DNA of 64,000 nucleotides from JAEUJM01 sp041908445 (GTDB taxonomy: Bacteria; Actinomycetota; Acidimicrobiia; Acidimicrobiales; DATDAH01), in the NCBI GenBank assembly GCA_041908445.1, contig JAYRFK010000075.1:62001-126000 (forward strand). Direction: 5' to 3'. A program made the translations under genes and the position numbers. The notes below the pieces were generated by a model that saw only the letters and a program-made list of their open reading frames with translations, made no database searches and had not been told where the DNA came from. Shown here in pieces: positions 43,941 through 52,411 of this stretch; positions within the stretch are counted from its first letter, which is position 1, and each line of letters starts with the position of its first letter.

Positions 43941-45041
43941 ATGAGCACCCGACTGCAGCGGCTGTACTCCGAGCAGGACCAGAGCCCCTGGCTCGACAAC
44001 CTCAAGCGGGGCTGGATCACCAGCGGTGAGCTGGAGCGCTGGGTGGAGCGGGGCGTACGGGGCATCACGTCGAACCCGACCATCTTCCAGAAGGCCATGG
44101 CCACCGGCGACGCCTACGACGCGCAGCTCGCCGAGCTGACGTCCGCAGGGGCGAGCACCGTCGACGCCTACTGGGCCGCGGTCACCAAGGACATCACCGA
44201 CGCCCTCGACATCTTGGCCCCGGTGCACGAGGCCAGCGACGGCCTCGACGGCTACGTCTCGCTCGAGCTCGCCCCCGAGCTGGCCCGCGAGACCGACGCC
44301 AGCACCGAGGCGGCCCGCCAGCTGCACACGACCATCGCCCGGCCCAACCTCTACGTGAAGATCCCCGGCACCGCCGAGGGCCTGCCCGCCGTCCAGCAGA
44401 TGATCGCCGAGGGTCACTCCATCAACGTGACCCTGATCTTCGGCCTGGACCGCTACGCCGAGGTCATCGAGGCGTACCTGGCCGGCCTCGAGGCGGCCGA
44501 GGGCGACCTCTCTGGCGTCAGCAGCGTGGCGTCGTTCTTCGTGAGCCGCCTCGACACCGAGGTGGACCGGCGCCTCGATGCGATCGGCACCGACGAGGCG
44601 CTCGCCCTACGGGGCACGGCGGCCGTCGCCCAGGCCCAGTGCGCCTACCAGCTCTTCCTCGACCGCTTCAGCGGGTCCCGCTGGGAGGCGCTCGAGGCTC
44701 GTGGCGCCCGGGTCCAGCGGCCGCTGTGGGCGTCGACGTCCACGAAGAACCCCGCGTACCGCGACACCCTCTACGTGGACGAGCTGATCGGGCCCCGCTC
44801 GGTCAACACCATGCCCGACGCCACCCTCGAGGCCTTCGAGGAGCACGGCAGCCTCGAGCGGCGGGTCGACGCCGACCCCGACGCCGCCCAGGCCACCCTC
44901 GACCGGCTCGCCGACGTCGGGGTCGACATGGCCGACGTGACGCGGGTGCTCGAGGACGAGGGCGTGGCCTCGTTCTCGAAGTCCTTCGACGAGCTCCTCG
45001 GCGTGCTCGGGGACAAGGCCGAGCAGTTGCGTCAGGGTTGA
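43941..45041 (+). CDS. tal: Transaldolase
   Basis: 366 residues, the long actinobacterial form. Schiff-base Lys is in NLYVKIPGTAEG; early signature is GVRGITSNPTIFQKAM. It exchanges three-carbon units between sedoheptulose-7-phosphate and glyceraldehyde-3-phosphate. The ATG has GGAGCG upstream. It would normally be followed by zwf and opcA in actinobacteria, but here pgl follows directly. Confidence 0.96.
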   Translation: MSTRLQRLYSEQDQSPWLDNLKRGWITSGELERWVERGVRGITSNPTIFQKAMATGDAYDAQLAELTSAGASTVDAYWAAVTKDITDALDILAPVHEASDGLDGYVSLELAPELARETDASTEAARQLHTTIARPNLYVKIPGTAEGLPAVQQMIAEGHSINVTLIFGLDRYAEVIEAYLAGLEAAEGDLSGVSSVASFFVSRLDTEVDRRLDAIGTDEALALRGTAAVAQAQCAYQLFLDRFSGSRWEALEARGARVQRPLWASTSTKNPAYRDTLYVDELIGPRSVNTMPDATLEAFEEHGSLERRVDADPDAAQATLDRLADVGVDMADVTRVLEDEGVASFSKSFDELLGVLGDKAEQLRQG

Positions 45042-45058
45042 TCCCGCCTCCGACCGTC

Positions 45059-45064
45059 TACTGT
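45059..45064 (+). promoter_or_regulatory. -10 hexamer TACTGT for the pgl leader ORF
   Basis: 6-base spacer to ATG 45071, so the transcript would start at or next to this ATG. Confidence 0.5.
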
Positions 45065-45070
45065 CGGCCC

Positions 45071-45103
45071 ATGGACGGCCGACACCCGCGGCGACGCCGA
45101 TGA
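45071..45103 (+). CDS. Ten-codon Arg-rich leader ORF overlapping the pgl start
   Basis: ATG followed by nine codons and TGA: peptide MDGRHPRRRR. The stop overlaps the pgl ATG in an ATGA quartet, the same coupling used between full genes in this region. With TACTGT six bases upstream the leader ORF would be translated as a leaderless message and pgl reached by reinitiation or coupling. It has no homologue I can name; its role could be only to load ribosomes. Confidence 0.45.
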   Translation: MDGRHPRRRR

Positions 45104-45771
45104 ACGGCGAGCTCGTCGTCGTCGACGACGTGCCCGGCGAGTTCGCCGAGCGGGTCATCGAGGCCTTCCACACCCGACCCAGCGACCACTTCTCCCTCGC
45201 CCTCTCCGGCGGGGCCACCGCCCGGCGGTGCTACGAGCGCCTGGCCGACGTCGGCGGCACCCAGATCGACTGGTGGAAGGTGAGCGTCTACTGGGGCGAC
45301 GAGCGCTGCGTCCCCCTCGACCACGAGGACTCGAACTACCGGCTCGGCCGCGAGGCGCTCCTCGAGCGGGTAGGGGCGGTGGATGCCAACTTCCCCATGC
45401 GCTGCGAGGAGGGCGCCGACCCGTACCAGCTGCGGCTCGGCGAGCTCGGGCGCTTCGACCTCGTCCACCTCGGCCTCGGCAGGGACGGCCACACCGCGTC
45501 GCTGTTCCCCGGCTCGGCCGCGCTCGACGCCGACCCCGGGCGCCTCGTGGCCATGAACGAGGACCCCCTCGGCAACAACCCGCACCCCCGCATGACCCTC
45601 ACCTTCGCGGGGATCGCCCGGGCCCGGACCGCGGTGGTCACCGTGGTCGGCGAGGAGAAGGCGGAGGCGCTCGCCGCCATCGCCAGGGGCGAGGACCTCC
45701 CCGCCACGCACCTGCGGGCCGACCGCCTCGTCTGGCTGGTCGACCCGGCCGCCGCGGCCCTGCTGCCTTGA
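45100..45771 (+). CDS. pgl: 6-phosphogluconolactonase
   Basis: 223 residues. It hydrolyses 6-phosphogluconolactone in the oxidative pentose phosphate pathway. Typical motifs are FSLALSGGATARRCYERL, YWGDERCVPLDHEDSNY and HLGLGRDGHTASLFPG. No glucose-6-phosphate dehydrogenase is adjacent. Translation probably depends on the upstream ten-codon ORF, since no good Shine-Dalgarno precedes the ATG. Confidence 0.93.
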   Translation: MNGELVVVDDVPGEFAERVIEAFHTRPSDHFSLALSGGATARRCYERLADVGGTQIDWWKVSVYWGDERCVPLDHEDSNYRLGREALLERVGAVDANFPMRCEEGADPYQLRLGELGRFDLVHLGLGRDGHTASLFPGSAALDADPGRLVAMNEDPLGNNPHPRMTLTFAGIARARTAVVTVVGEEKAEALAAIARGEDLPATHLRADRLVWLVDPAAAALLP

Positions 45772-45784
45772 CGGCCGTGGACCG

Positions 45785-46897
45785 GTGACGCCGCCGGCGC
45801 TCCTGGGCGCCCTGGTGCCCACCGCCTCGCGCCTGTCCGGCGGGACGGGCCACGAGAACTACGTCTCGTTCGACGTGCCCCTGTGGGCGTGGGCGGCCCT
45901 GCTGGCGCTGATCACCGCGCTGCTGCTCGTCGACGTGCTCATCGTGCACCGCGTCCCGCACGAGATCTCCTTCAAGGAGGCGGCGATCGAGTCGGCGATC
46001 TGGATCGCCATCGGGCTGTCGTTCACCTTCGTGATCTTCGCGTGGCACGGCGGGGGCGCCGCCGGCGAGTACCTGTCGGGCTACCTGATCGAGAAGAGCC
46101 TCTCGATCGACAACGTCTTCGTGTGGGCCGTGATCTTCAGCTACTTCGCGGTGCCGAAGATGTACCAGTTCCGGGTCCTCTTCTGGGGCATCTTCGGGGC
46201 GCTGGTGCTGCGGGCCGTCTTCATCTTCGCCGGCGTCTCGCTGCTCAACCGCTTCGACTGGATCCTCTACGTCTTCGGCGCCTTCCTCCTCTACACCGCG
46301 TGGAAGATCTCGACCCACGACGACGAGCAGGTCCACCCGGAGAAGAACCCGGCGCTGAAGATCATCAACCGCGTCGTGCCGACCACGCCCGAGTACGACG
46401 GCCAGAAGCTGTTCACGCGGCGCACGGGTACCCTGCTGGCCACCCCGCTGTTCGCGGTCCTCGTGCTCATCGAGACGACCGACGTCATCTTCGCCTTCGA
46501 CTCGATCCCGGCGATCCTCGCCGTGTCCCGCGAGCCGTTCATCATCTTCTCGTCGAACGCCTTCGCCATCCTCGGCCTGCGGGCGCTCTACTTCTGCCTC
46601 TCGGGCATCTCGGACAAGTTCCGCTACCTGAACCAGGGGCTGGGCGTCATCCTGGCCTTCGTGGGGCTCAAGATGCTCGCCGCCGACCTGTTCCACGTGC
46701 CGACGTGGGCCAGCCTGCTCTTCATCGCCCTGGTGCTCACCGTGACGATCCTGCTCAGCGTGGAGGCGGATCGTCGGGACGACGCCCGGGACGCGGCGGC
46801 GCCGACGCCGGGCCCGGAGGCGGGCCGGGAAGCGGAGCCGGAGCCGGAGCCGGAGCCGGACCCGGCCGGGGACCCGCGGGACGAGCCAACGCCCTGA
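45785..46897 (+). CDS. TerC-family integral membrane protein
   Basis: 370 residues with eight or nine membrane helices. Family motifs include SLSIDNVFVWAVIF and ETTDVIFAFDSIPAILAV, whose acidic residues lie in the membrane and suggest metal-ion (Mn2+) handling. A hydrophilic tail rich in Glu-Pro repeats (about 335-370) is encoded by a hexanucleotide repeat and overlaps the 3' end of the antisense ABC ATPase gene by 143 bases. GTG start 13 bases after pgl. Confidence 0.9.
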   Translation: MTPPALLGALVPTASRLSGGTGHENYVSFDVPLWAWAALLALITALLLVDVLIVHRVPHEISFKEAAIESAIWIAIGLSFTFVIFAWHGGGAAGEYLSGYLIEKSLSIDNVFVWAVIFSYFAVPKMYQFRVLFWGIFGALVLRAVFIFAGVSLLNRFDWILYVFGAFLLYTAWKISTHDDEQVHPEKNPALKIINRVVPTTPEYDGQKLFTRRTGTLLATPLFAVLVLIETTDVIFAFDSIPAILAVSREPFIIFSSNAFAILGLRALYFCLSGISDKFRYLNQGLGVILAFVGLKMLAADLFHVPTWASLLFIALVLTVTILLSVEADRRDDARDAAAPTPGPEAGREAEPEPEPEPDPAGDPRDEPTP

Positions 46898-47618
46898 GCA
46901 GCTCGGCCTTGCGGGCCACGAACGCCGGGTCGGTGACGAGCTCGGGGTCGCGCGGGCGGGGGAACGGGCTGTCGACCTCGGCCACGACCCGCGCCGGCCG
47001 GGGCGAGAGCACCACGACCCGGTCCGAGAGCAGCAGCGCCTCCTCGACGTCGTGGGTGACGAGCAGGACCGTGCGACGGTCCTGCATCCAGACCCCCTCC
47101 AGCCACTGCTGGAACGACCGGCGGGTGATGGCGTCGAGGGCGCCGAAGGGCTCGTCGAGCAGGAGCGCCTCGGCGGGGGTCAGGAAGGTGCGCAACAGGG
47201 CGAGGCGCTGGCGCATGCCGCCGCTCAGCTGCGCCGGCCAGGCCCGCTCGAAGCCGGCCAGGCCGAACCGGTCGAACAGGGCGGCCGCCGAGGCCCGTGC
47301 ATCGGCCGGCGCCACGCCCCGGACCTCGGCGCCCAGGGAGGCGTTGGCGAGGGCCCGCCGCCAGGGCAGCAGGGCGTCGCGCTGGGGCTGGTAGGCGGCC
47401 CGGCCGTCGACCACGGCGGTGCCCTGCTCGGGGGCGGCCAGGCCGGCCAACAGGTGCAGCAGCGTGCTCTTGCCGCAGCCGCTCGGCCCCACCAGCGACA
47501 CGAAGGCGCCCGGCTCGACGGCCAGGTCGAGGCCGTCGAGCACCTCGACCCGCCCCGCACCCCGGCCGGCGCCCCGCTCGAAGCCGTGGGTGAGGCCCGT
47601 GACCTCGATGGCGCTCAC
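46755..47618 (-). CDS. thiZ: ABC transporter ATPase for a thiamine precursor (ThiZ-like)
   Basis: 287 residues. Walker A GPSGCGKST, signature LSGGMRQRLAL, Walker B ALLLDEPFGALD and H-loop THD are all present. It belongs to the nitrate/taurine/thiamine-precursor group. Fourth gene of an operon behind a TPP riboswitch, hence the ThiZ assignment. A Pro/Ala-rich tail of about 45 residues beyond the usual family end extends antisense into terC. GTG overlapping the binding-protein gene by GTGA. Confidence 0.85.
   Translation of the reverse strand: MSAIEVTGLTHGFERGAGRGAGRVEVLDGLDLAVEPGAFVSLVGPSGCGKSTLLHLLAGLAAPEQGTAVVDGRAAYQPQRDALLPWRRALANASLGAEVRGVAPADARASAAALFDRFGLAGFERAWPAQLSGGMRQRLALLRTFLTPAEALLLDEPFGALDAITRRSFQQWLEGVWMQDRRTVLLVTHDVEEALLLSDRVVVLSPRPARVVAEVDSPFPRPRDPELVTDPAFVARKAELLRALARPAGPRPGPAPAPAPAPLPGPPPGPASAPPRPGRRPDDPPPR
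46834..46862. repeat. Hexanucleotide repeat (gagccg) in the TerC / ABC ATPase overlap
   Basis: Four to five tandem copies encode Glu-Pro in TerC on the plus strand and Ala-Pro in the ABC ATPase tail on the minus strand. The repeat probably allowed both genes to lengthen into each other. Confidence 0.8.
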
Positions 47619-48790
47619 GCGCCCCCGGCGGTCGTCGTCGTGGCGCCACCTGCCCCCGCCCCGCCCCCGGCACCGGCGGCGGCACCGGCGGGGAGGAGGT
47701 CGTCGGTGAAGGCGGCGTCGGTGTCGACGGGCTCGTCGAGGAGGCCCGCCTCGACCAGGAAGTCCCCGAAGGCCGACCACACCGGGGCCTCCTGGTGGCC
47801 CCAGCCCTGGCCGGGCTCGATGAACCGGGAGGCGTGGTAGGCGGTGCTGGCCTCGACGAGGTCGCGGTCGAGCTCGGGCACGGCGTCGAGCAGCAGGTCG
47901 GCCGCCTGCTGGGGGTCCGCCACCGCCAGCTCGTAGCCCCGCGCCGTGGCGGCGAGGAAGTCCCGCACCAGCTCGGGGTCGTCCTCGATCATCGACTCGC
48001 TCGTGAGCAGCAGCGGCGTGTACCAGTCCGGGATGCAGTCGAGGTGGTCGATGAAGGGGATGGTCGTGACCGCCACCCCCTGCACCTCCTCGGCCGCGAG
48101 GGCGTCCCAACCGTTGAAGACCCAGGCGAAGTCGAAGCGACCCCGCTGCATGCCGGTCAGGTAGTCGACGTTGCCGACCTCGACGAACTCGACCCGGTCG
48201 GGGTCGCCGCCGTCGCACTCGACGAGGCGCTTCACCAGCTCGGTCTCGAGGGCGCCCCCGTAGCCGCCGTAGGTCCGGCCCTCGAGGTCGCGGGGCCGGG
48301 TGATGCCCGAGTCGGCCAGGGCCATCAGCGACGAGTCGTTGTGCGGCAGCAGGGTGGCGATCGACACGACCGGCACGCCCGCGGCGCGCGCCGGGAGCAG
48401 GGACTCCGCCTGGGCGATGCCGAAGTCGGCGTCGCCCTGGGCCACCACCGGTTCCACGCCGGTGTCGGCGGGCTCGACGATGGTGAGGTCGATCCCGGCG
48501 TCCTCGTAGTAGCCGAGCGCGTCCGCGGCGTAGATGCCGGCGTGCTGAGCGTTCGGCGTCCAGTTCAGCATCAGGGTCACGTCCCGGGCGCCGCCGTCGG
48601 CGGTGCCGTCCCCACCGTCGCCTCCCGCCCCGCCGCCGCTCGACGAGCAGGCGGCCACGGCGAGGAGGCCGAGGGCGAGGGCGACGGCGAGCAGGCGTCG
48701 GGCCGAGCGGGCGGCGCGGGCGGGGTGGGGGCGACGGGAGCGGGGCACGCGGCGATCCGTTCTGGGAGGAGGGGGCGGGTGGGTGGTCAC
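47615..48790 (-). CDS. thiY: NMT1/THI5-like substrate-binding lipoprotein (ThiY-like)
   Basis: 391 residues from the GTG that overlaps the permease stop; a GTG at 48748 (377 aa) is an alternative with a shorter n-region. Lipobox VAAC anchors it outside the membrane. NWTPNAQHAGIYAADALGYY is the hallmark of HMP-precursor binding proteins, followed by QGDADFGIAQAESLLPARA. It probably binds a hydroxymethylpyrimidine-type thiamine precursor. Low-complexity Gly/Ala/Thr tail. Confidence 0.85.
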   Translation of the reverse strand: MTTHPPPPPRTDRRVPRSRRPHPARAARSARRLLAVALALGLLAVAACSSSGGGAGGDGGDGTADGGARDVTLMLNWTPNAQHAGIYAADALGYYEDAGIDLTIVEPADTGVEPVVAQGDADFGIAQAESLLPARAAGVPVVSIATLLPHNDSSLMALADSGITRPRDLEGRTYGGYGGALETELVKRLVECDGGDPDRVEFVEVGNVDYLTGMQRGRFDFAWVFNGWDALAAEEVQGVAVTTIPFIDHLDCIPDWYTPLLLTSESMIEDDPELVRDFLAATARGYELAVADPQQAADLLLDAVPELDRDLVEASTAYHASRFIEPGQGWGHQEAPVWSAFGDFLVEAGLLDEPVDTDAAFTDDLLPAGAAAGAGGGAGAGGATTTTAGGA

Positions 48791-49608
48791 GGCCGCAGCC
48801 AGGGCGTGGCGAGTCGGGACAGGAGGCGGACGGCGAGGAAGAGCAGCACGCTCACGAGGGCGATCAGCGCGATGCCCACGAAGACCTGGTCGAGGCGGAA
48901 CGAGACCCGCGACCGGCTGATGAACAGGCCCAGGCCCTGGGCGGTCCCCATGGACTCGGCGATGACCGCGCCGAGCATGGCGTACGCCGCGGCGACCTGG
49001 AGGCCGGCGAAGAACGAGGGCAGCGCCGACGGGACCTGCACGGTCCGCAGCACCTGGGTGCGGCCCGCCCCCATGCTGCGGACCAGGTCGAGCAGGTCCC
49101 GGTCGGTGGCGTCGATGCCCTCGACCGTCGAGACGACGACCGGGAAGAACACGACCAGGGCGACCACCGCGACCTTGGGGGCGAGGCCGAAGCCCAGCCA
49201 CACGATGACGAGCGGCGCCACCACGACCATGGGGATGGACTGGGAGACGACCAGCAGCGGCAGGAGAACCCGCCGCACGAGGCGGACCGAGGTGATCAGC
49301 ACGGCGAGGACGACGGCGACGGCGGCGCCGAGGAGCAGACCGAGCACCGCCGCGGTCACCGTGGCGACCACGTGGGCGGGCAGCACGTCGCGGAGGTCGA
49401 GGAAGGCCTGGCCCACGTCCGACGGTGCGGGCAGCAGGTAGGGCGCCACGTCGAAGGCGCGGACGTAGACCTGCCACGCCACGACGAGCAGCACCAGGAG
49501 CCCGGCGGTCAGGCCGGCGTCGAGGAGGCGGCGGGCGCCGCGCCCGCTCCCGGCGGCGGCGCCCACGGCCGGCGCGGTGGCGGGGGCCGCCGGGCGGGCC
49601 TCGCTCAC
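48787..49608 (-). CDS. thiX: ABC transporter permease for a thiamine precursor (ThiX-like)
   Basis: 273 residues with six membrane helices. EAA-loop region is GIDATDRDLLDLVRSMGAG. The start GTG overlaps the thiamine-binding gene by GTGA. It moves the ligand delivered by the ThiY-like protein using ThiZ-like ATP hydrolysis. Confidence 0.88.
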   Translation of the reverse strand: MSEARPAAPATAPAVGAAAGSGRGARRLLDAGLTAGLLVLLVVAWQVYVRAFDVAPYLLPAPSDVGQAFLDLRDVLPAHVVATVTAAVLGLLLGAAVAVVLAVLITSVRLVRRVLLPLLVVSQSIPMVVVAPLVIVWLGFGLAPKVAVVALVVFFPVVVSTVEGIDATDRDLLDLVRSMGAGRTQVLRTVQVPSALPSFFAGLQVAAAYAMLGAVIAESMGTAQGLGLFISRSRVSFRLDQVFVGIALIALVSVLLFLAVRLLSRLATPWLRP

Positions 49609-49907
49609 GCCGGCGCCCGGAAGCCGCCGGTGAGCCCGGCGATGGTGGGGTCGTCGTCCGCCGCCCCCGCCTCGGCCACCTTGACCACCGTCACGCAGCC
49701 GTCGGCGCCGGCGGCGAGGGTCGCCTCGTGCACCGCCCGGAGCAGCGGCCACACGGCGTCGGGCGGGCCCTCGACGGTCGTGCCGAGCGCGCCCACCTCG
49801 TAGGTGAGGCCGGCGGCCTCGATGACCGCGATGGCCGCGTCGACGTGGGCGTAGCGGTCGGCGGCGGTGCCCAGCGGCTGGGGCAGGACCTGGATCTCGG
49901 CGAGCAC
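49605..49907 (-). CDS. Thiamine-binding protein (MTH1187/YkoF-like family)
   Basis: 100 residues of the small alpha/beta thiamine-binding family (formerly DUF77): MLAEIQVLPQPLG, YEVGALGTTVEG and the C-terminal KVAEAG region fit. Small relatives bind thiamine or HMP in the cytosol. First gene of the operon, GTG with Shine-Dalgarno GAGAGGAG. It lies 70 bases after the riboswitch. Confidence 0.85.
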   Translation of the reverse strand: MLAEIQVLPQPLGTAADRYAHVDAAIAVIEAAGLTYEVGALGTTVEGPPDAVWPLLRAVHEATLAAGADGCVTVVKVAEAGAADDDPTIAGLTGGFRAPA

Positions 49908-49977
49908 GGCGGCTCCTCTCGACGGGCGGGGCGGGGGCCCGGAAGGTGGAGGTGCCGAGAGGGTGGATCGGTGCGAT

Positions 49978-50076
49978 CGAACATCCCTGCGCCGGCATGA
50001 CCCGGATCAGGTTCGTACGGTCGGGGGCCGGTCAGCCCACCCTCTCAGCCCGGTCCACCGGGCTCCCGTGTTCTGG
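49978..50076 (-). promoter_or_regulatory. TPP riboswitch controlling the thiXYZ-like operon
   Basis: The strand-complete THI element reads in the minus direction. CTGAGAGGG is at 50048-50040. GAACCTGATCCGGGTCATG (50014-49996) is followed by CCGGCGCAGGGATG. A P1 stem pairs GAACA near 50070 with TGTTC near 49980. A perfect hairpin GCCCGG/CCGGGC forms the P2/P3 region. It sits between a promoter-like TACGGT and the thiamine-binding gene; its site of action is likely the Shine-Dalgarno or a terminator in the following 70 bases. Confidence 0.95.
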
Positions 50077-50080
50077 GGCG

Positions 50081-50086
50081 ACCGTA
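50081..50086 (-). promoter_or_regulatory. -10-like hexamer TACGGT upstream of the TPP riboswitch
   Basis: It would start transcription about seven bases later, at or next to the 5' end of the riboswitch. Confidence 0.4.
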
Positions 50087-50122
50087 CCACCGCGTCGGCG
50101 CCGCTCCGCCGGTCCGCCTGTA

Positions 50123-50128
50123 TAGATT
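50123..50128 (+). promoter_or_regulatory. -10 hexamer TAGATT, leaderless promoter of fbiC
   Basis: 6-base spacer (ccgccc) to ATG 50135. The surrounding TATAGATT is the most AT-rich patch of the divergent intergenic region. Confidence 0.6.
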
Positions 50129-50134
50129 CCGCCC

Positions 50135-52411
50135 ATGGCCCTCACCGACCGCCCCCTCGCCGACCTGCTGGCCGAGGCCCGGGCGGTGCGAGACGCCGCC
50201 CACGGCAACCGGGTGACGTACTCCCCCAAGGTCTTCATCCCGCTGACCATGCTGTGCCGGGACAAGTGCGGGTACTGCACCTTCGCCCAGCCCCCGGCCC
50301 GGCTCGACCACCCGTACCTGGCGCCCGACCAGGTGCTGGCCATCGCCGCCGCGGGCGCCGAGGCCGGGTGCCACGAGGCCCTCTTCACCCTGGGTGAGCG
50401 CCCCGAGGAGCGCTACCCCGTCGCGCGGGAGTGGCTGGCCGAGCACGACCACGCCTCCACGGTCGACTACCTCCTGGCGATGTGCCGCCTCGTGCTCGAC
50501 GAGACGGGCCTGCTCCCCCACGCCAACGCCGGCGCCCTGTTCCCCGACGAGTTGGCGGCGCTGCGGGCGGTGTCGCCGTCGCAGGGGATGATGCTCGAGT
50601 CGCTCAACCCCGACCTCGAGGCCCACCGGGGCTCACCCGACAAGACCCCCGAGCGCCGCCTGGCCACCCTCGAGGCCGCCGGCGAGCTGGCCATCCCCTT
50701 CACCACCGGGATCCTCGTGGGCATCGGCGAGTCCCGCCAGGACCGCGTCGATGCCCTGGAGGCCATCGCCGCCTCCCACCGGCGCTGGGGCCACGTGCAG
50801 GAGGTCATCGTCCAGAACTTCCTGCCCAAGCCCGGCACCGGGATGCACGCCCACCCGCCGTGCCCGGCCGACGAGTACCTCGAGGCCATCGCCCTGGCCC
50901 GGCTGATCCTGCCACCCGAGGTCCACGTGCAGGCGCCGCCCAACCTGTCCGACGACTTCGGCCCGCTGCTCGACGCCGGCATCGACGACTGGGGCGGCGT
51001 CTCCCCCGTCACGGCCGACCACGTGAACCCCGAGCGGCCCTGGCCGGCACTCGACCGCCTCCGCGAGGTCACCGAGGCGCGGGGACACACCCTCGCCCCC
51101 CGCCTCACGATCTACCCCGAGCACGCCCTCGACCCCGGGCGCTGGCTCGACGAGGGGCTGCGCTTCCCGGTGCTCGACCACAGCGACGCCGAGGGCCTCG
51201 CCCGCGACGACCGGTGGTACTCCGGCGACGAGGAGCCCCCGCCGGTGCTGATCCCACCGGCACCGGCTCCCGGAAACTGGCCCGGCATCGGGGCGGGCAG
51301 CGCCGTCGGCGAGGTGCTGGCGGGCGTCCGCGCCGGCGAGCAGGTCGGCGAGGACGAGATCGTCACGCTCTTCTCCGCCCGGGGCCCCGAGGTGGGCGCC
51401 GTGGCCGCGCTGGCCGACGAGCTGCGGGCCGAGGCGGTGGGCGACGTCGTGACCTGGGTCGCCAACCGCAACATCAACTACACGAACGTCTGCACGTTCA
51501 AGTGCCGGTTCTGCGGCTTCTCGAAGGGCCCGCTCTCGCTCAACCTCCGGGGCACGCCCTACCTGCTCAGCCTCGACGACATCGCCGACCGGGTCCGCGA
51601 GGCCTGGGACCTCGGCGCCACCGAGGTGTGCCTCCAGGGCGGCATCCACCCCGACTTCGACGGCGACTACTACCTGGACGTCACCCGGGCGGTGAAGGCC
51701 GCCGCCCCCGACATCCACGTGCACGGCTTCACCGCCCTCGAGGTCACCGAGGGGGCCAAGCGCAACGGCGAGCCCCTCGCCGACTACCTGCGCCGCCTCA
51801 TGGACGCCGGCCTGCGCACCCTGCCCGGCACCGCCGCCGAGATCCTCGACGACGAGGTCCGCGCCGTGCTGTGCAGCGACAAGATCGACACCGACGAGTG
51901 GCTCGACGCCCACCGCACCGCCCACTCGGTCGGCCTCCGCTCGAACATCACCATCATGTTCGGCTCGATCGAGCACCCCCGCTCGTGGGCCCGCCACCTG
52001 GTGCGCACCCGGTCCCTCCAGGAGGAGACCGGCGGCTTCACCGAGTTCGTCCCGCTGCCGTTCGTGCACATGGCGGCGCCGATCTACCTCCAGAAGAAGG
52101 CCCGCCGCGGCCCCACCTTCCGCGAGGCCGTGCTGATGCACAGCGTCGGCCGCATCGCCTACCGGGGCACCATCGACAACATCCAGGCGTCGTGGGTGAA
52201 GCTCGGCTTCGGCGGGGCCCGCCAGCTCCTGCAGGCCGGCGTCAACGACCTGGGCGGCACCCTGATGGACGAGAACATCTCACGGGCCGCCGGCGCCAGC
52301 CACGGCCAGATGGCCGAGGAGGCCGACTTCCGGGCCCTCGTCGAGCCCCTCGGCCGCCGCCTCGAGCAGCGCACCACGCTCTACGGCCGGGTCGCCGCCA
52401 CCACCGGATGA
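50135..52411 (+). CDS. fbiC: Bifunctional FO synthase FbiC (CofG/CofH fusion)
   Basis: 758 residues with two radical-SAM modules. The CofG half has CRDKCGYC (Cys41, 45, 48) and the CofH half has CTFKCRFC (Cys453, 457, 460). It makes FO, the chromophore of coenzyme F420, from tyrosine and a pyrimidine. The linker region (about 380-405) joins the modules. F420 use is typical of actinobacteria. ATG with no Shine-Dalgarno, probably leaderless; a 4-base overlap couples it to the LOG gene. Confidence 0.97.
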   Translation: MALTDRPLADLLAEARAVRDAAHGNRVTYSPKVFIPLTMLCRDKCGYCTFAQPPARLDHPYLAPDQVLAIAAAGAEAGCHEALFTLGERPEERYPVAREWLAEHDHASTVDYLLAMCRLVLDETGLLPHANAGALFPDELAALRAVSPSQGMMLESLNPDLEAHRGSPDKTPERRLATLEAAGELAIPFTTGILVGIGESRQDRVDALEAIAASHRRWGHVQEVIVQNFLPKPGTGMHAHPPCPADEYLEAIALARLILPPEVHVQAPPNLSDDFGPLLDAGIDDWGGVSPVTADHVNPERPWPALDRLREVTEARGHTLAPRLTIYPEHALDPGRWLDEGLRFPVLDHSDAEGLARDDRWYSGDEEPPPVLIPPAPAPGNWPGIGAGSAVGEVLAGVRAGEQVGEDEIVTLFSARGPEVGAVAALADELRAEAVGDVVTWVANRNINYTNVCTFKCRFCGFSKGPLSLNLRGTPYLLSLDDIADRVREAWDLGATEVCLQGGIHPDFDGDYYLDVTRAVKAAAPDIHVHGFTALEVTEGAKRNGEPLADYLRRLMDAGLRTLPGTAAEILDDEVRAVLCSDKIDTDEWLDAHRTAHSVGLRSNITIMFGSIEHPRSWARHLVRTRSLQEETGGFTEFVPLPFVHMAAPIYLQKKARRGPTFREAVLMHSVGRIAYRGTIDNIQASWVKLGFGGARQLLQAGVNDLGGTLMDENISRAAGASHGQMAEEADFRALVEPLGRRLEQRTTLYGRVAATTG

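Noticed and set aside
40563..44417. A 1284-residue minus-strand reading frame over the FIST and tkt genes
   Set aside because: Shadow of plus-strand FIST and transketolase; no known motif.
50431..52407. Upstream part of the long plus-strand frame ending in the LOG protein
   Set aside because: It is an out-of-frame reading of fbiC; only the part from 52408 is coding.
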